Below, piece after piece: positions 8,939 through 17,750 of a stretch of 64,000 nucleotides of DNA. Location of the stretch: positions 310,001 through 374,000 of the forward strand of contig NZ_WJIF01000002.1 of NCBI RefSeq assembly GCF_009647605.1, in the 5' to 3' direction. Below the pieces are notes generated by a model. That model was not told the DNA's origin, did not search any database, and saw nothing but the letters and a program-made list of their open reading frames with translations. Numbering within the stretch: the stretch's first letter is position 1; each line of letters starts with the position of its first letter. This stretch comes from Agromyces agglutinans (lineage in GTDB: Bacteria > Actinomycetota > Actinomycetes > Actinomycetales > Microbacteriaceae). A program made the translations under genes and the position numbers.

Positions 8939-9433
8939 CTACAGCTCCTTGCGCATGTGGAGGGCGGCGGTGAGGTAGCCGAGGCTCTCGTAGAGCGCGA
9001 TCGCCGGCACGTTGGTCGCGAACGCGTTCAGGCCGATGCTCTTCGCACCGTGCTCGCGCGCGATCTCGTCGGCGCGTCGCATGACCTCGCGCGCGATGCC
9101 GCGCCGCTGGAACTCGTCGAGCACGCGCAGGTCGTAGACCCACCAGTCCTCGGTGCCACGCGAGTCCCAGGGGCCGATCCACAGCCACCCGGCCTCCTCG
9201 CCGTCGACCTCGACGGTGTAGAGCAGGTGCCCCTCGATCAGCCGCCCATCGGGGAAGAACCGGGCCTCCGACTGCGCGCGCGCCGCATCCGCCGATTCGG
9301 GGCTGTCGCCGGCCTCGAGCCTGGCCTCCTCGTACTCGCGCATGGCCACGGGAAGCCAGCGCGCGACGGCCTCGTCGTCCTTCGGGACGAGCACGATGTC
9401 CGACGGATCCACGTGGGCGACCATGCGCTCCAT
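8939..9433 (-). CDS. GNAT-family N-acetyltransferase
   Basis: A 164-residue cytoplasmic acetyltransferase. The acetyl-CoA binding motif A is VYDLRVLDEFQRRGIAREVM (R/Q-x-x-G-I/A type), followed by the C-terminal FATNVPAIALYESLGY motif typical of RimI-like GNAT proteins. The first ATG of two nearby in-frame candidates is used; the second lies three codons in. Its stop lies only seven bases from the stop of the convergent secreted protein. Substrate unknown. Confidence 0.85.
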   Translation of the reverse strand: MERMVAHVDPSDIVLVPKDDEAVARWLPVAMREYEEARLEAGDSPESADAARAQSEARFFPDGRLIEGHLLYTVEVDGEEAGWLWIGPWDSRGTEDWWVYDLRVLDEFQRRGIAREVMRRADEIAREHGAKSIGLNAFATNVPAIALYESLGYLTAALHMRKEL

Positions 9434-9473
9434 GCTGCCATGGGAGTGGCATCCGCATGCGAGGATTCGTGTC

Positions 9474-10655
9474 GTGACCCCGCTTCGCATCGGCGACGCC
9501 GCCGACCTGCTGCCCGCAGACGGAACGGTCGGCGCCCTCGCCGGCCGCGTGTTCGATCCGGCCGTCGGCGGCCCGAGCGTCATCGCGATCCGCGCCGAGG
9601 GCGTGGTCGACCTGAGCGCCCGGTTCGCGACCATGCGCGCGCTGACCGAGCAGGCCGACCCGGCCGCCGCCCTGGCCGCCGCCGACGGGCCGGTGCTCGC
9701 GAGCCTCGACGAGGTGGTCGCGAACACGCCCGACGACGTGCGCGACCCCTCGTGTCCGTGGCTGCTCTCGCCGATCGACCTGCACGTCGTGAAGGCCGCA
9801 GGCGTCACGTTCCCGGTCTCGATGATCGAGCGCATGATCGAGGAGCGCGCCGGCGGCGCCGCCGACGCGGCGGCCGACGTGCGCGCGGAGGTGCTGGGGC
9901 TTCTCGGCGGCTCGCTCGACGACCTCGTTCCGGGCTCGCCCGAGGCGGCGGCCCTCAAGGAGCTGCTCATCGAGCGCGGCATGTGGAGCCAGTACCTCGA
10001 GGTCGGCATCGGCCCCGATGCCGAGGTGTTCACGAAGGCGCCCGTGCTGGCGACCGTGGGCCCGGGTGCCGACGTGGGCGTGCTCTCGACGTCGGCCTGG
10101 AACAACCCCGAGCCCGAGCTCGTGCTCGTCGTGGCCTCCGACGGCCGCATCGTGGGCGCCACGCTCGGCAACGACGTGAACCTGCGCGACATCGAGGGCC
10201 GCTCGGCGCTCCTGCTGGGCAAGGCGAAGGACAACAACGCCTCGGCGGCCGTCGGCCCGTTCATCCGCTTCTTCGACGACGGCTACGCGCTCGACGACGT
10301 GCGACGGGCCGAGGTCTCCCTCAGCGTCGAGGGCGCCGACGGCTTCCGGCTCGAGGCATCCAGCCCCCTGGCGAAGATCAGTCGCGACCCGGCCGCCCTC
10401 GTCGCGCAGACGATCGGCCCGCACCACCGGTACCCCGACGGCTTCGTGCTCTACCTCGGCACGCTGTTCGCGCCGATCCAGGACCGCGACGAGCCCGGCC
10501 ACGGCTTCACGCACCAGGAGGACGACGTCGTGACGATCCGCGAGCCGAGACTCGGTGCGCTCGTCAACCGCGTGCGCCCGAGCGAGACGGTCGCACCGTG
10601 GAGCTTCGGCATCGACGACCTGTACCGCAACCTCGCGCAGCGCGGCCTCATCTGA
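9474..10655 (+). CDS. Fumarylacetoacetate hydrolase (FAH) family protein
   Basis: A 393-residue protein with the FAH C-terminal fold: metal-binding acidic residues in FPVSMIERMIEER and WNNPEPELVLVVASDGRIVG, then GNDVNLRDIEGRSALLLGKAKDNN, the usual family signature. Family members hydrolyse or dehydrate acylpyruvates and 2-keto-3-deoxy sugar acids. Size and the LGKAKDNNASAAVGPFIRFF segment resemble the sugar-acid (AraD1-like) branch. I place the start at the GTG giving MTPLRIGD; longer frames run through the divergent GNAT promoter region. It faces away from the GNAT gene (40 bases) and is 32 bases ahead of an SDR gene, with which it may form a small operon. Substrate unresolved. Confidence 0.82.
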   Translation: MTPLRIGDAADLLPADGTVGALAGRVFDPAVGGPSVIAIRAEGVVDLSARFATMRALTEQADPAAALAAADGPVLASLDEVVANTPDDVRDPSCPWLLSPIDLHVVKAAGVTFPVSMIERMIEERAGGAADAAADVRAEVLGLLGGSLDDLVPGSPEAAALKELLIERGMWSQYLEVGIGPDAEVFTKAPVLATVGPGADVGVLSTSAWNNPEPELVLVVASDGRIVGATLGNDVNLRDIEGRSALLLGKAKDNNASAAVGPFIRFFDDGYALDDVRRAEVSLSVEGADGFRLEASSPLAKISRDPAALVAQTIGPHHRYPDGFVLYLGTLFAPIQDRDEPGHGFTHQEDDVVTIREPRLGALVNRVRPSETVAPWSFGIDDLYRNLAQRGLI

Positions 10656-10687
10656 GGTCGCGTCCGCCGCGTGGTGGAATTGACCCC

Positions 10688-11527
10688 ATGGCGAGGACGG
10701 TGCGCGGCGCGAAGCTGCTGATCACGGGTGCGGCGAGCGGCATGGGCCGCAGCTATGCCGAGCGGGCGGTGGCCGAAGGCGCGGGATCCGTCACGCTCTG
10801 GGATCGCGACGGCGACGCGCTCGCCCGCACCACCGACGAGCTCGGCCGCGCGGCGCGCGGTCGCACGATCGTGCGCGGCGACGTCGTCGACCTCGGCGAG
10901 ATGGGCGCGATCGCCAAGCACGCCCAGAAGGTGCGCAAGGAGATCGGCACCCCCGACGTGCTCATCAACAACGCCGGCATCGTGCGCGGCAACCGCTACT
11001 TCTGGGAGACCGACAACGGCGACGACACCCGCACGACGATGCGCGTGAACGCGCTCGCGCCGATGTACGTCGCCCGGGAGTTCCTGCCCGGCATGATCGC
11101 CGACGCCTACCGCGAGAAGCGCGTCGTCAACATCGCGAGCGCGGCGGGGACGCTCGGCAATCCGCGCATGGCGGCCTATGCGGCATCGAAGGCCGCCCTC
11201 ATCGGGTGGAGCGACTCGCTGCGCGTCGAACTCGACCAGGCCGGTCACACGAACGTGAAGGTGACGACCGTCACGCCGAGTTACATCTCGACCGGCATGT
11301 TCGCGGGGGCGACCGGGCCGTTGCTCGCGCCCGTGCTCGAGCCCGAGTACGTCGTCGACCGGGTGTGGCGGTCGATGCTGCGTGGCGATCCGCTGGTCGA
11401 GCTCCCGCGCAGCGTACGGCTCTCGCGCGCGCTCCGCGCGTTGCTGCCGACGCGCGTGTTCGATGTCGTCGTCGGCGAGGGGTTCGGCGTCTACCGCTCG
11501 ATGCAGGGGTTCACCGGGCGACGCTGA
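10688..11527 (+). CDS. Short-chain dehydrogenase/reductase
   Basis: A 279-residue classical SDR oxidoreductase. The cofactor motif is TGAASGMG at about residue 13, then NNAG near residue 98, and the catalytic triad appears as a Ser in NIASAAG and YAASK. Asp and Arg after the second strand (LWDRDGD) leave NAD(H) preference plausible. The C-terminal extension (LLPTRVFDVVVGEGFGVYRSM) resembles lipid- or steroid-acting members found in Actinobacteria. It follows the FAH-family gene by 32 bases. Substrate unknown. Confidence 0.88.
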   Translation: MARTVRGAKLLITGAASGMGRSYAERAVAEGAGSVTLWDRDGDALARTTDELGRAARGRTIVRGDVVDLGEMGAIAKHAQKVRKEIGTPDVLINNAGIVRGNRYFWETDNGDDTRTTMRVNALAPMYVAREFLPGMIADAYREKRVVNIASAAGTLGNPRMAAYAASKAALIGWSDSLRVELDQAGHTNVKVTTVTPSYISTGMFAGATGPLLAPVLEPEYVVDRVWRSMLRGDPLVELPRSVRLSRALRALLPTRVFDVVVGEGFGVYRSMQGFTGRR

Positions 11528-11596
11528 GCGCCGGCGGCTCGGCGACCGCCGGTGGTACGTCGTTTCGGCGCGGATGCCTCGGCGGGGGCTACGAGG

Positions 11597-12103
11597 TCAC
11601 TTGTCCTTGCCGTTGCCCTTGCCCTTGTCCGGCTTCCCGCCGCCGTTGCCCTCGTTCCCGTTGCCGCCGCCCTCGTTGCCGTTGCCCTCGCCTTCGTTGC
11701 CCGCGCCCTCGTCGCCCTCGTCGCCGCCTTCGTCGGTCACCGGCGCCGGCGGCGTCTGCGCGGCGATGAGCGCCTCGAGATCGGTGCGCACCAGCGCGAT
11801 CGCCTCGTCGATCTCGGCGGCCTGGTCGTCGGGCATCGTGCCGGTCGCGGATGCCTCGTCGACCTCGGCCGCGAGCAGGTCGAGCTCGGCGATCGCCCAC
11901 GTGAGGTCGCCGCCCGCCGAGCGTTCGGCGATGTCGACGACCCGCGAGTGCAGCGCCTCGGTCGCCTCGGCAGAGAGCTCGGGCTCGCCGGAGCACGCGG
12001 TGAGGCCGGTCGCGAGGGCGCCCGCGATCACGAGGCCGGCGAGCGAGCCGCCGATGCGCGAGCGGATGCCGCGCCGGATGCCGGTCACGGACGACGACGT
12101 CAT
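11597..12103 (-). CDS. Lipoprotein with Gly/Asn/Glu-rich tail
   Basis: A 168-residue predicted lipoprotein. The signal segment ends in a LTAC lipobox at about residue 37. The mature region is mostly helical and acidic (LSAEATEALHSRVVDIAERS), then the C-terminal 45 residues are low-complexity repeats built from GNEG and GNG units, finishing in a Lys-rich GKGNGKDK. Its ATG overlaps the stop of the upstream protein kinase gene (ATGA), so the two are translationally coupled. I do not recognise a catalytic domain; a cell-surface substrate or sensor partner of the kinase is the natural inference. Confidence 0.8.
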   Translation of the reverse strand: MTSSSVTGIRRGIRSRIGGSLAGLVIAGALATGLTACSGEPELSAEATEALHSRVVDIAERSAGGDLTWAIAELDLLAAEVDEASATGTMPDDQAAEIDEAIALVRTDLEALIAAQTPPAPVTDEGGDEGDEGAGNEGEGNGNEGGGNGNEGNGGGKPDKGKGNGKDK

Positions 12104-13353
12104 GGGATCACCGCCTCCTCGAGTTGCTCCAGGTGCACGCCGAGTTCACCCGGCACTGCGGGGAGCGGGCTCGGCGTGGGCTCACCGCCCCCGCCTGCCT
12201 GAATCACGATGGGCAGCACCGTGAGCGCCGCCACGGCGAGCACCGCAGCGATGAGCGCCGGAACCAGCCATCGGCCGAGTCGGCCGGAGCGGTCGCTTCG
12301 GCCGCTTCGGCTGCCTCTGCCGTCGGCTGCCCGCCTGTCGGACCCGGCGTCACGGTTCCCCTCGCCGGCGGGCATGAGCTTCGTGGGCGCGGTCGCGTCC
12401 GGCGACGTCGCCTCCTCCTCCGACGGCGTCGTCGACGACGAACCCGTGGCTGGCGTCGCGACGGTCGCCGGGCCGGCGTCGCGCGCCGCCCCCGCCGCCG
12501 CCGCCGGCAGCGCGCCCGCCCGGCTCGCGACCTCGAGCGCGGTCGGGCGGTCGGCGGGGTCGCGGGCGGTCATCGCGCTGATGAGCTCGCGCCACTCGCG
12601 GCCGAGCTCCGCGGGCACGTGGGGGTCATGCACCAAGCGTGCACTCGCGGCCTCGATGCCCGGCCCCGGGAACGCCTGCTCGCCCGTCCGCGCCTCGAGC
12701 GCGAGCAGCCCGAGCGCGTAGACGTCGGAGGCGGCGCCGGCTCCCTCGCCGCGCACCTGCTCGGGGCTGACGTACCCGGGCGTGCCGATGAGCACGCCGG
12801 CCGCCGTAAGCCGGCTGTCGTCGATGAGCCTCGCGATGCCGAAGTCGGCGAGCTTCGCGTGCCAGGGGCGGCTCGGCAGCACCGACGGAGCGAGCAGCAC
12901 GTTCGCGGGCTTCAGGTCGCGGTGCACGATCCCGCGGGCGTGGATCGCGTGCAGCGCCTCGGCGAGGTCGACGAGCATGCCGGCAGCCTCGGCCGTGCCG
13001 AGCGGCCCCTGCACCCGCAGGTGTTCGCGCAGGTTCGGTCCGTCGACGAGCTCCATGACGAGGAACTCGTGGCCCGTGCTCGCATCGCGCGCGGCGTCGT
13101 GCAGCGTGACGAGGGCGGGGTGGGCGAGGCTCGCGAGGAGCGCGGTCTCGGAGCGGCGCCGCTCGGGGTCGTCGATGCCCTCGCCGACGACGAAGACCTT
13201 CACGGCCACCTCGCGGCCGAGCGCGGTGTCGAGCGCGCGATAGACCGACGCCATTCCGCCACGCCCGATCAGCGCGGTGATGTCGTAGCGGTCGCCCAGC
13301 CGAGTGCCGACGAGGGCGTCGTCGACGGCAGGACGCTCGGGTGCCGTGGTCAT
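12100..13353 (-). CDS. Membrane-anchored Ser/Thr protein kinase (PknA/PknB type)
   Basis: A 417-residue Hanks-type kinase. Kinase domain about residues 23-280: glycine loop GRGGMASVY (30-38), ATP-binding Lys52 in VAVKVF, catalytic loop HRDLKPAN with Asp146, and DFG with Asp170. A low-complexity Ser/Thr/Ala linker leads to one transmembrane helix (LVPALIAAVLAVAALTVLPI) and a short extracytoplasmic tail of about 35 residues with no PASTA domain. I chose the ATG giving MTTAPERP, as upstream codons lie in a GC-rich leader. Downstream, overlapping by four bases, is a lipoprotein that may supply the missing sensor function. Confidence 0.92.
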   Translation of the reverse strand: MTTAPERPAVDDALVGTRLGDRYDITALIGRGGMASVYRALDTALGREVAVKVFVVGEGIDDPERRRSETALLASLAHPALVTLHDAARDASTGHEFLVMELVDGPNLREHLRVQGPLGTAEAAGMLVDLAEALHAIHARGIVHRDLKPANVLLAPSVLPSRPWHAKLADFGIARLIDDSRLTAAGVLIGTPGYVSPEQVRGEGAGAASDVYALGLLALEARTGEQAFPGPGIEAASARLVHDPHVPAELGREWRELISAMTARDPADRPTALEVASRAGALPAAAAGAARDAGPATVATPATGSSSTTPSEEEATSPDATAPTKLMPAGEGNRDAGSDRRAADGRGSRSGRSDRSGRLGRWLVPALIAAVLAVAALTVLPIVIQAGGGGEPTPSPLPAVPGELGVHLEQLEEAVIP

Positions 13354-13429
13354 CGGGCCGAGGCTATCGCCGCTGACTGCGAACCCGCTGCGGGTTGCGG
13401 AACGGTAGGCCACCGGCTAACGCGGCGGT

Positions 13430-13456
13430 ATTCCGCGCCAGGATCAGGCGCGGAAT
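13430..13456 (-). terminator. Hairpin at the end of the Vgb-like gene
   Basis: A perfect 10-bp inverted repeat (ATTCCGCGCC and GGCGCGGAAT) with a 7-base loop. The stop codon of the Vgb-like gene sits exactly in the loop, so the hairpin closes over the end of the message. No U-tract follows, which is common in GC-rich actinobacteria. Confidence 0.5.
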
Positions 13457-14319
13457 CCGGCCACCGATCCGCTCTCGAACGCCACCCAGACCACGCCGTC
13501 GGCGTCGACCGTCAGGCCGTGCGGCTCCTCGCCGAATCCCGAGAGGTCGAACTCGGAGAGCCGCCCCGTCGCATCGATCCGGCCGAGCCGGTCCGCGCCC
13601 CACTCGGTGAACCAGCAGCCCGTCGAATCGGCGACCACCGCGTGCGGACGCGAGTCGGAGCCGAGGGCGAACTCGCGGACCCGCCGCCCCGCGTCGACCT
13701 GCAACATGCGGCCGCCGGCGATGTCGGCCGCCCACACATCGTCGCCGGCGACGGCGATCCCCACCGGTGCCGCGCCGTCGGGCAGGTCCACCAGCTCGAG
13801 GTCGCCGGCCGGGTCGCGGCGCACGAGCGAGCCGGCCTGGTTCAGCGCCGCCCAGACCGAGCCGTCGGCCTGGAGGGCGACCATGGCCGGGAACGCGCCC
13901 TCGACGGGCAGCGCCACCTCGCCCGTAGTCCCGTCCGGCGCAACCGACGAGAGGGCGTTCGCCTCCATGAGGCTCACCCAGACGCCGTCGCGGCCCACGG
14001 CGATCCCGTAGGGGCCGCCCGGTGCTGCAAGGACGGTCGCCTCGTCGCCCGCCACGCGCACGAGGCGGTCTTCGCCCGTGACCGTGCACCAGGCACCGGT
14101 CGGTCCCACAGCGACCACGCCCGGACGCTCGCCGACCTCGAACCGCCGCTCGGAGCCGTCGGCAGCGCGCCGCAGCAGCTCGCCGGTCGCGACGAGGGTG
14201 ACCCACAGCGTGCCGTCGGGCGCGACGGCGATCGAGTACGGCCCGGCGGCGCCGAGGTCGAACGCGCGCACGACCGTCGGAGCCGGCAGGCCGCCAGCGC
14301 GGCTGATCGGTTTCGTCAT
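13444..14319 (-). CDS. Virginiamycin B lyase (Vgb)-like beta-propeller protein
   Basis: A 291-residue protein without signal peptide, made of repeated blades such as YSIAVAPDGTLWVTLVATG, YGIAVGRDGVWVSLMEANAL and VGIAVAGDDVWAADIAGG. In streptogramin B lyases of this seven-bladed family a His and an Glu-x-His pair are catalytic; here RPHAVVADSTGCWFTEWGAD and EEPHGLTV supply both at the expected spacing. Vgb linearises group B streptogramins by opening the ester bond without hydrolysis. Function as a resistance enzyme is possible, but many environmental homologues are untested and may act on other substrates or be structural propellers. It lies 90 bases from the divergently placed kinase start and 66 bases after exonuclease III. 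Confidence 0.72.
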   Translation of the reverse strand: MTKPISRAGGLPAPTVVRAFDLGAAGPYSIAVAPDGTLWVTLVATGELLRRAADGSERRFEVGERPGVVAVGPTGAWCTVTGEDRLVRVAGDEATVLAAPGGPYGIAVGRDGVWVSLMEANALSSVAPDGTTGEVALPVEGAFPAMVALQADGSVWAALNQAGSLVRRDPAGDLELVDLPDGAAPVGIAVAGDDVWAADIAGGRMLQVDAGRRVREFALGSDSRPHAVVADSTGCWFTEWGADRLGRIDATGRLSEFDLSGFGEEPHGLTVDADGVVWVAFESGSVAGFRA

Positions 14320-14385
14320 GGATGCGTCACTCCTACGGTCGAGGGCACGAGGTGCCCGGGGATGCCGACATCAGGACGGCCCTGG

Positions 14386-15231
14386 TCAGCCGAAGATCAT
14401 CGGCAGGTCGCCCTCGTCGTCGGCGTCGCCGAACGCGAGGTCGACCAGCACGGGCACGTGGTCGCTCGGGGCCTCGCCCTTGCGCTCGTTGCGGTGGATC
14501 GAGGCATCCGTCACCGCCTGCGCGAACGCCGCCGAACCGAGGATGAAGTCGATGCGCATGCCCTCGTTGCGCGGGAATCGCAGCTGCTGGTAGTCCCAGT
14601 ACGTGAACAGGCCCTCGGGCACGCGCGCGCGCACGACGTCGGAGACGCCGGCGGCCTCGAGCGCGAAGAACGCCTCGCGCTCGGCGGGCGACACGTGCGT
14701 CGACAGGCCCTCGACGACGAGCGGGTTGCCGTTGTCGACGTCGGTCGGCGCGATGTTGAAGTCGCCCATGAGCGCGAACGGCCGCTCGGGATGCGCCCCG
14801 GTCTCGGCGCGGGTGTACGCGGCGAGCGCGGCGAGCCAGTCGAGCTTGTACGTGTAGTGCGGGTCGTCGAGCGAGCGGCCGTTGGGCACGTACAGGCTCC
14901 AGAGCCGCACGCCCTCGACGGTCGCGCCGAGCGCGCGCGCCTCGACCGGCAGGTCGACACCTTCGACGCCCTTCAGGAACCCGGGCTGGCCGAACTCGGT
15001 CTCGACGTCGGCGATGGGATGCCGCGACGCGATCGCGACCCCGTTCCATTGGTTCAGCCCGTGCGCGACGACCTCGTACCCGGCCTCCTCGAAGGCCTCG
15101 TAGGGGAACTGCTCGGGCTTGCACTTGATCTCCTGCATCGCGAGCACGTCCACGTCTTCGCGCACCATCCAGTCGACCGTGCGACGGAACCGGGTGCGGA
15201 TGGAGTTGACGTTCCAGGTGGCGATGCGCAT
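14386..15231 (-). CDS. xthA: Exodeoxyribonuclease III (AP endonuclease)
   Basis: A 281-residue DNA repair nuclease. It starts MRIATWNVNSIRTR, and has MQEIKC (metal-binding Glu), YVPNG, GDFNIAP (Asp and Asn of the active site) and the C-terminal SDHVPV with the catalytic Asp-His pair. These are the full set of residues of the exonuclease-endonuclease-phosphatase fold used by Xth. The extra 12 acidic residues at the C terminus (FGDADDEGDLPMIFG) are unremarkable. It removes abasic sites and 3'-blocked ends in base excision repair. It shares a strand with its neighbours but has its own 38-base gap upstream. Confidence 0.93.
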   Translation of the reverse strand: MRIATWNVNSIRTRFRRTVDWMVREDVDVLAMQEIKCKPEQFPYEAFEEAGYEVVAHGLNQWNGVAIASRHPIADVETEFGQPGFLKGVEGVDLPVEARALGATVEGVRLWSLYVPNGRSLDDPHYTYKLDWLAALAAYTRAETGAHPERPFALMGDFNIAPTDVDNGNPLVVEGLSTHVSPAEREAFFALEAAGVSDVVRARVPEGLFTYWDYQQLRFPRNEGMRIDFILGSAAFAQAVTDASIHRNERKGEAPSDHVPVLVDLAFGDADDEGDLPMIFG

Positions 15232-15269
15232 GGCAACCAGCGTACGAGGCGCTGCTGACGCACGAGGCC

Positions 15270-15797
15270 TCAGCCGCGGCGCCGCCCGACCCGCGGCACG
15301 ACGGTCCAGAACACGATCACCACGACGAGGGCGACGCCGAGTGCGACGAAGCCCGCGGTGCGGTTGACCGCGACGTCGAAGATGAGGCTCGTGACGCCCG
15401 CCGCGAGCAGGGACACGACCACGAGCAGCGCGATCAGCAGCCGGTTCGCCTGCCGCACGAGCGTCGGCTTCTGCCGTTGTCCGAACAGGCGACGGTGCAT
15501 GATGACCGGCGCGAGGCCGAGCACGGTCGCGAAGCCCGCGAGCACGACGAGTACGAGGTAGAGGCCCACCTCGTACGGTTCGAGATCCGCGAACTTCGGC
15601 TGGAACGCGACGGCGAGGAGGAAGCCCGTGATGATCTGGGTGCCCGTCTGCACCGCGCGGAGCTCCTGCAGGATGTCGCCCCAGTTGCGGTCGGCCTTCT
15701 CGACGGGGGTCTCGTCGCGGCCGTCGGCGGGGTCGGCGTCGAGGTCGGCGTCTGCGTCGTCGGGCTCGGCATGGCGGGGGCCGGGTGCGGCGGTCAT
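15270..15797 (-). CDS. DUF6328-family small membrane protein
   Basis: A 175-residue protein. After 38 acidic residues comes the family core [20 protein letters not shown], then four hydrophobic helices with a [18 protein letters not shown] loop and an [11 protein letters not shown] cytoplasmic turn. This four-helix family is widespread in Actinobacteria and has no known function. The gene is followed on the same strand by exonuclease III. Confidence 0.82.
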   Translation of the reverse strand: MTAAPGPRHAEPDDADADLDADPADGRDETPVEKADRNWGDILQELRAVQTGTQIITGFLLAVAFQPKFADLEPYEVGLYLVLVVLAGFATVLGLAPVIMHRRLFGQRQKPTLVRQANRLLIALLVVVSLLAAGVTSLIFDVAVNRTAGFVALGVALVVVIVFWTVVPRVGRRRG

Positions 15798-15909
15798 GGC
15801 GGCATGCTACCGGCGCGCCGTCCGTCGGCGGAGGGGGCTTGCGGCCGGCCGCTCGCATCGACCTCCACCCGGCTGCCATGATGAGGGGCGAGCGTTTCGG
15901 GGGTTGCAC

Positions 15910-16686
15910 ATGGGCTTCAGCGTCGACGGCGTCGAGGGCATCGGGGAGATCGAGCCGGGCGCCGATCTCGCCGCGATCATCGCGGAGGCGGCCGAACTCG
16001 ACGACGGCGACATCCTCGTCGTCACGAGCAAGATCGTCTCGAAGGCCGAGGGTCGCATCGTGCAGGCAGCCGACCGCGAGCAGGCGATCTCCGACGAGAC
16101 CGTGCGCGTCGTCGCGACGCGCACGTTCGAGGGCGGCGTCACGCGCATCGTCGAGAACCGGCAGGGCATCATCGGCGCGGCCGCCGGGGTGGATGCCTCG
16201 AACGCGCCCGACGGCACGGTGCTGCTGCTCCCCGTCGATCCGGATGCCTCGGCCCGCGCCCTCGCGACCGGCCTCCGCGCGCTCACCGGGCGCACGGTCG
16301 GCGTCATCCTCTCGGACACCCTCGGACGCCCCTGGCGCGACGGGCAGACCGACATCGCGATCGGCGCCGCGGGCGTGCACGTCTTCGACGACCTGCGGGG
16401 CGGCACGGATGCCTCCGGCAAGCCGCTCTCGGTCACGATGCCGTGCGTGGCCGACGAGATCGCCGGCGCCGCCGAACTCGTGAAGGGCAAGTCGAGCGGG
16501 GTGCCGGTGGCGGTGGTGCGCGGGCTCGGCCGGTACGTCGGCGAACTCGACCTGCCCGGGGCCCGCTCGATCCAGCGTCCGGCCGACCGCGACCTGTTCC
16601 GCCAGGGCGCCGACGAGGCGTACGACGAGGGCTACCGCGCGGGCTTCGAGGAATCCGTCGCCGAGGGGCGCCCACTGGTCGAGTAG
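15910..16686 (+). CDS. cofE: Coenzyme F420-0:L-glutamate ligase (CofE; FbiB N-terminal equivalent)
   Basis: A 258-residue enzyme that adds glutamates to F420-0 to give F420-1 and longer tails, using GTP. Recognisable family segments are [50 protein letters not shown] and [14 protein letters not shown]. Actinobacterial FbiB usually carries a second nitroreductase-like domain of about 200 residues; this protein ends right after the CofE domain. It opens a run with an LLM oxidoreductase (36 bases later), cofC and fgd, so biosynthesis and use of F420 are co-located. Confidence 0.9.
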   Translation: MGFSVDGVEGIGEIEPGADLAAIIAEAAELDDGDILVVTSKIVSKAEGRIVQAADREQAISDETVRVVATRTFEGGVTRIVENRQGIIGAAAGVDASNAPDGTVLLLPVDPDASARALATGLRALTGRTVGVILSDTLGRPWRDGQTDIAIGAAGVHVFDDLRGGTDASGKPLSVTMPCVADEIAGAAELVKGKSSGVPVAVVRGLGRYVGELDLPGARSIQRPADRDLFRQGADEAYDEGYRAGFEESVAEGRPLVE

Positions 16687-16721
16687 GCCCGCCGACCGGC
16701 GCGGCACGGCAGGATGGGACC

Positions 16722-17750
16722 ATGCCAGTGCACGAGGACCCAGGGCGATCGGGCCGACCGCATATCGGCTACGCCGCGATGCTCGAGCGGTTCCCTCCCG
16801 CCGAGGCGGTCGATCTCGCCGCGCTCGCCGAGGCGAACGGCTTCACGGGCGTCATGGCGAGCGACCACTTCCAGCCGTGGCTTCCCGCGCACGGCGAGTC
16901 GTCGTTCGTGTGGAGCGTGCTCTCGGCCATCGGCGCGCGCACCACGGGCGACCTCGGACCGGGGGTCACGACCCCCGGCTTCCGGATGCATCCCGCCGTC
17001 GTCGCCCAGGCGAGCGCGACGATCGCCTCGATGTTCCCCGGCCGGCACTGGCTCGGCATCGGGTCGGGCGAGGCGATCAGCGAGCACGTCGTGGGGACGT
17101 ACTGGCCCGAGCCGCCCGAGCGCATCGAGCGGATGTTCGAGGCGGTCGACCTGGTCAAGCGGCTCTTCGCGGCGTCCATCGCCGGCCGTGACGTCCGCTT
17201 CGCCGGGCAGTTCTTCAAGCTCGAGTCGACGCGCCTGTGGACCATGCCGCCGGTTGCGCCCGACATCCTGGTCGCTGCCGGAGGCCCCGTCACGGCCCGC
17301 CGCGCGGGTCGCGTCGCCGACGGCCTGATCACGATGGGCGCGCCGGTCGACCGGCTCGCGGCGCTCCTGCAGCGCTTCGGCGAGGGCGCGCGCGAGTCGG
17401 GTCGCGACCCCGGGCGGATGCCCCGCGTGCTGCAACTGCACCTGTCGTGGGCACCGACCGACGAGGAGGCGATGGACAACGCCCTGCGCGAGTGGCCGAT
17501 CGCGGGGCTCCGGGCGCCCCGCGGAGACATCCGCTCGCCGTACGATCTCGAGCACTTCGCGCGCACCGTGCGGCCCGCGGACTTCGCCGGCCGCCTCGCC
17601 GTCGGCGCGGACCCCGATCGGCATCGCGCGAGCATCCAGCGTTACCTCGACCTCGGCTTCGACCGCATCTACCTGCACAACGTCGGCCGCGACCAGGCCG
17701 CGTTCCTCGAGGTCTTCGGCCGCGAGGTGCTGCCGGGGCTGCGCCGGTGA
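16722..17750 (+). CDS. F420-dependent LLM-class oxidoreductase (G6PD-related subfamily)
   Basis: A 342-residue luciferase-like TIM-barrel enzyme. Segments HIGYAAMLERFPPAEAVDLA, GVMASDHFQPWLPAHGESSF and HWLGIGSGEAISEHV parallel those of F420-dependent glucose-6-phosphate dehydrogenase, including the DHFQPW motif that contacts the deazaflavin. It differs from true Fgd in the substrate-binding loops, so the sugar phosphate may not be its substrate. Its stop overlaps the GTG start of cofC (GTGA), and it follows cofE by 36 bases, indicating one operon. It probably uses F420 or F420H2 to oxidise or reduce a small metabolite of unknown identity. Confidence 0.85.
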   Translation: MPVHEDPGRSGRPHIGYAAMLERFPPAEAVDLAALAEANGFTGVMASDHFQPWLPAHGESSFVWSVLSAIGARTTGDLGPGVTTPGFRMHPAVVAQASATIASMFPGRHWLGIGSGEAISEHVVGTYWPEPPERIERMFEAVDLVKRLFAASIAGRDVRFAGQFFKLESTRLWTMPPVAPDILVAAGGPVTARRAGRVADGLITMGAPVDRLAALLQRFGEGARESGRDPGRMPRVLQLHLSWAPTDEEAMDNALREWPIAGLRAPRGDIRSPYDLEHFARTVRPADFAGRLAVGADPDRHRASIQRYLDLGFDRIYLHNVGRDQAAFLEVFGREVLPGLRR

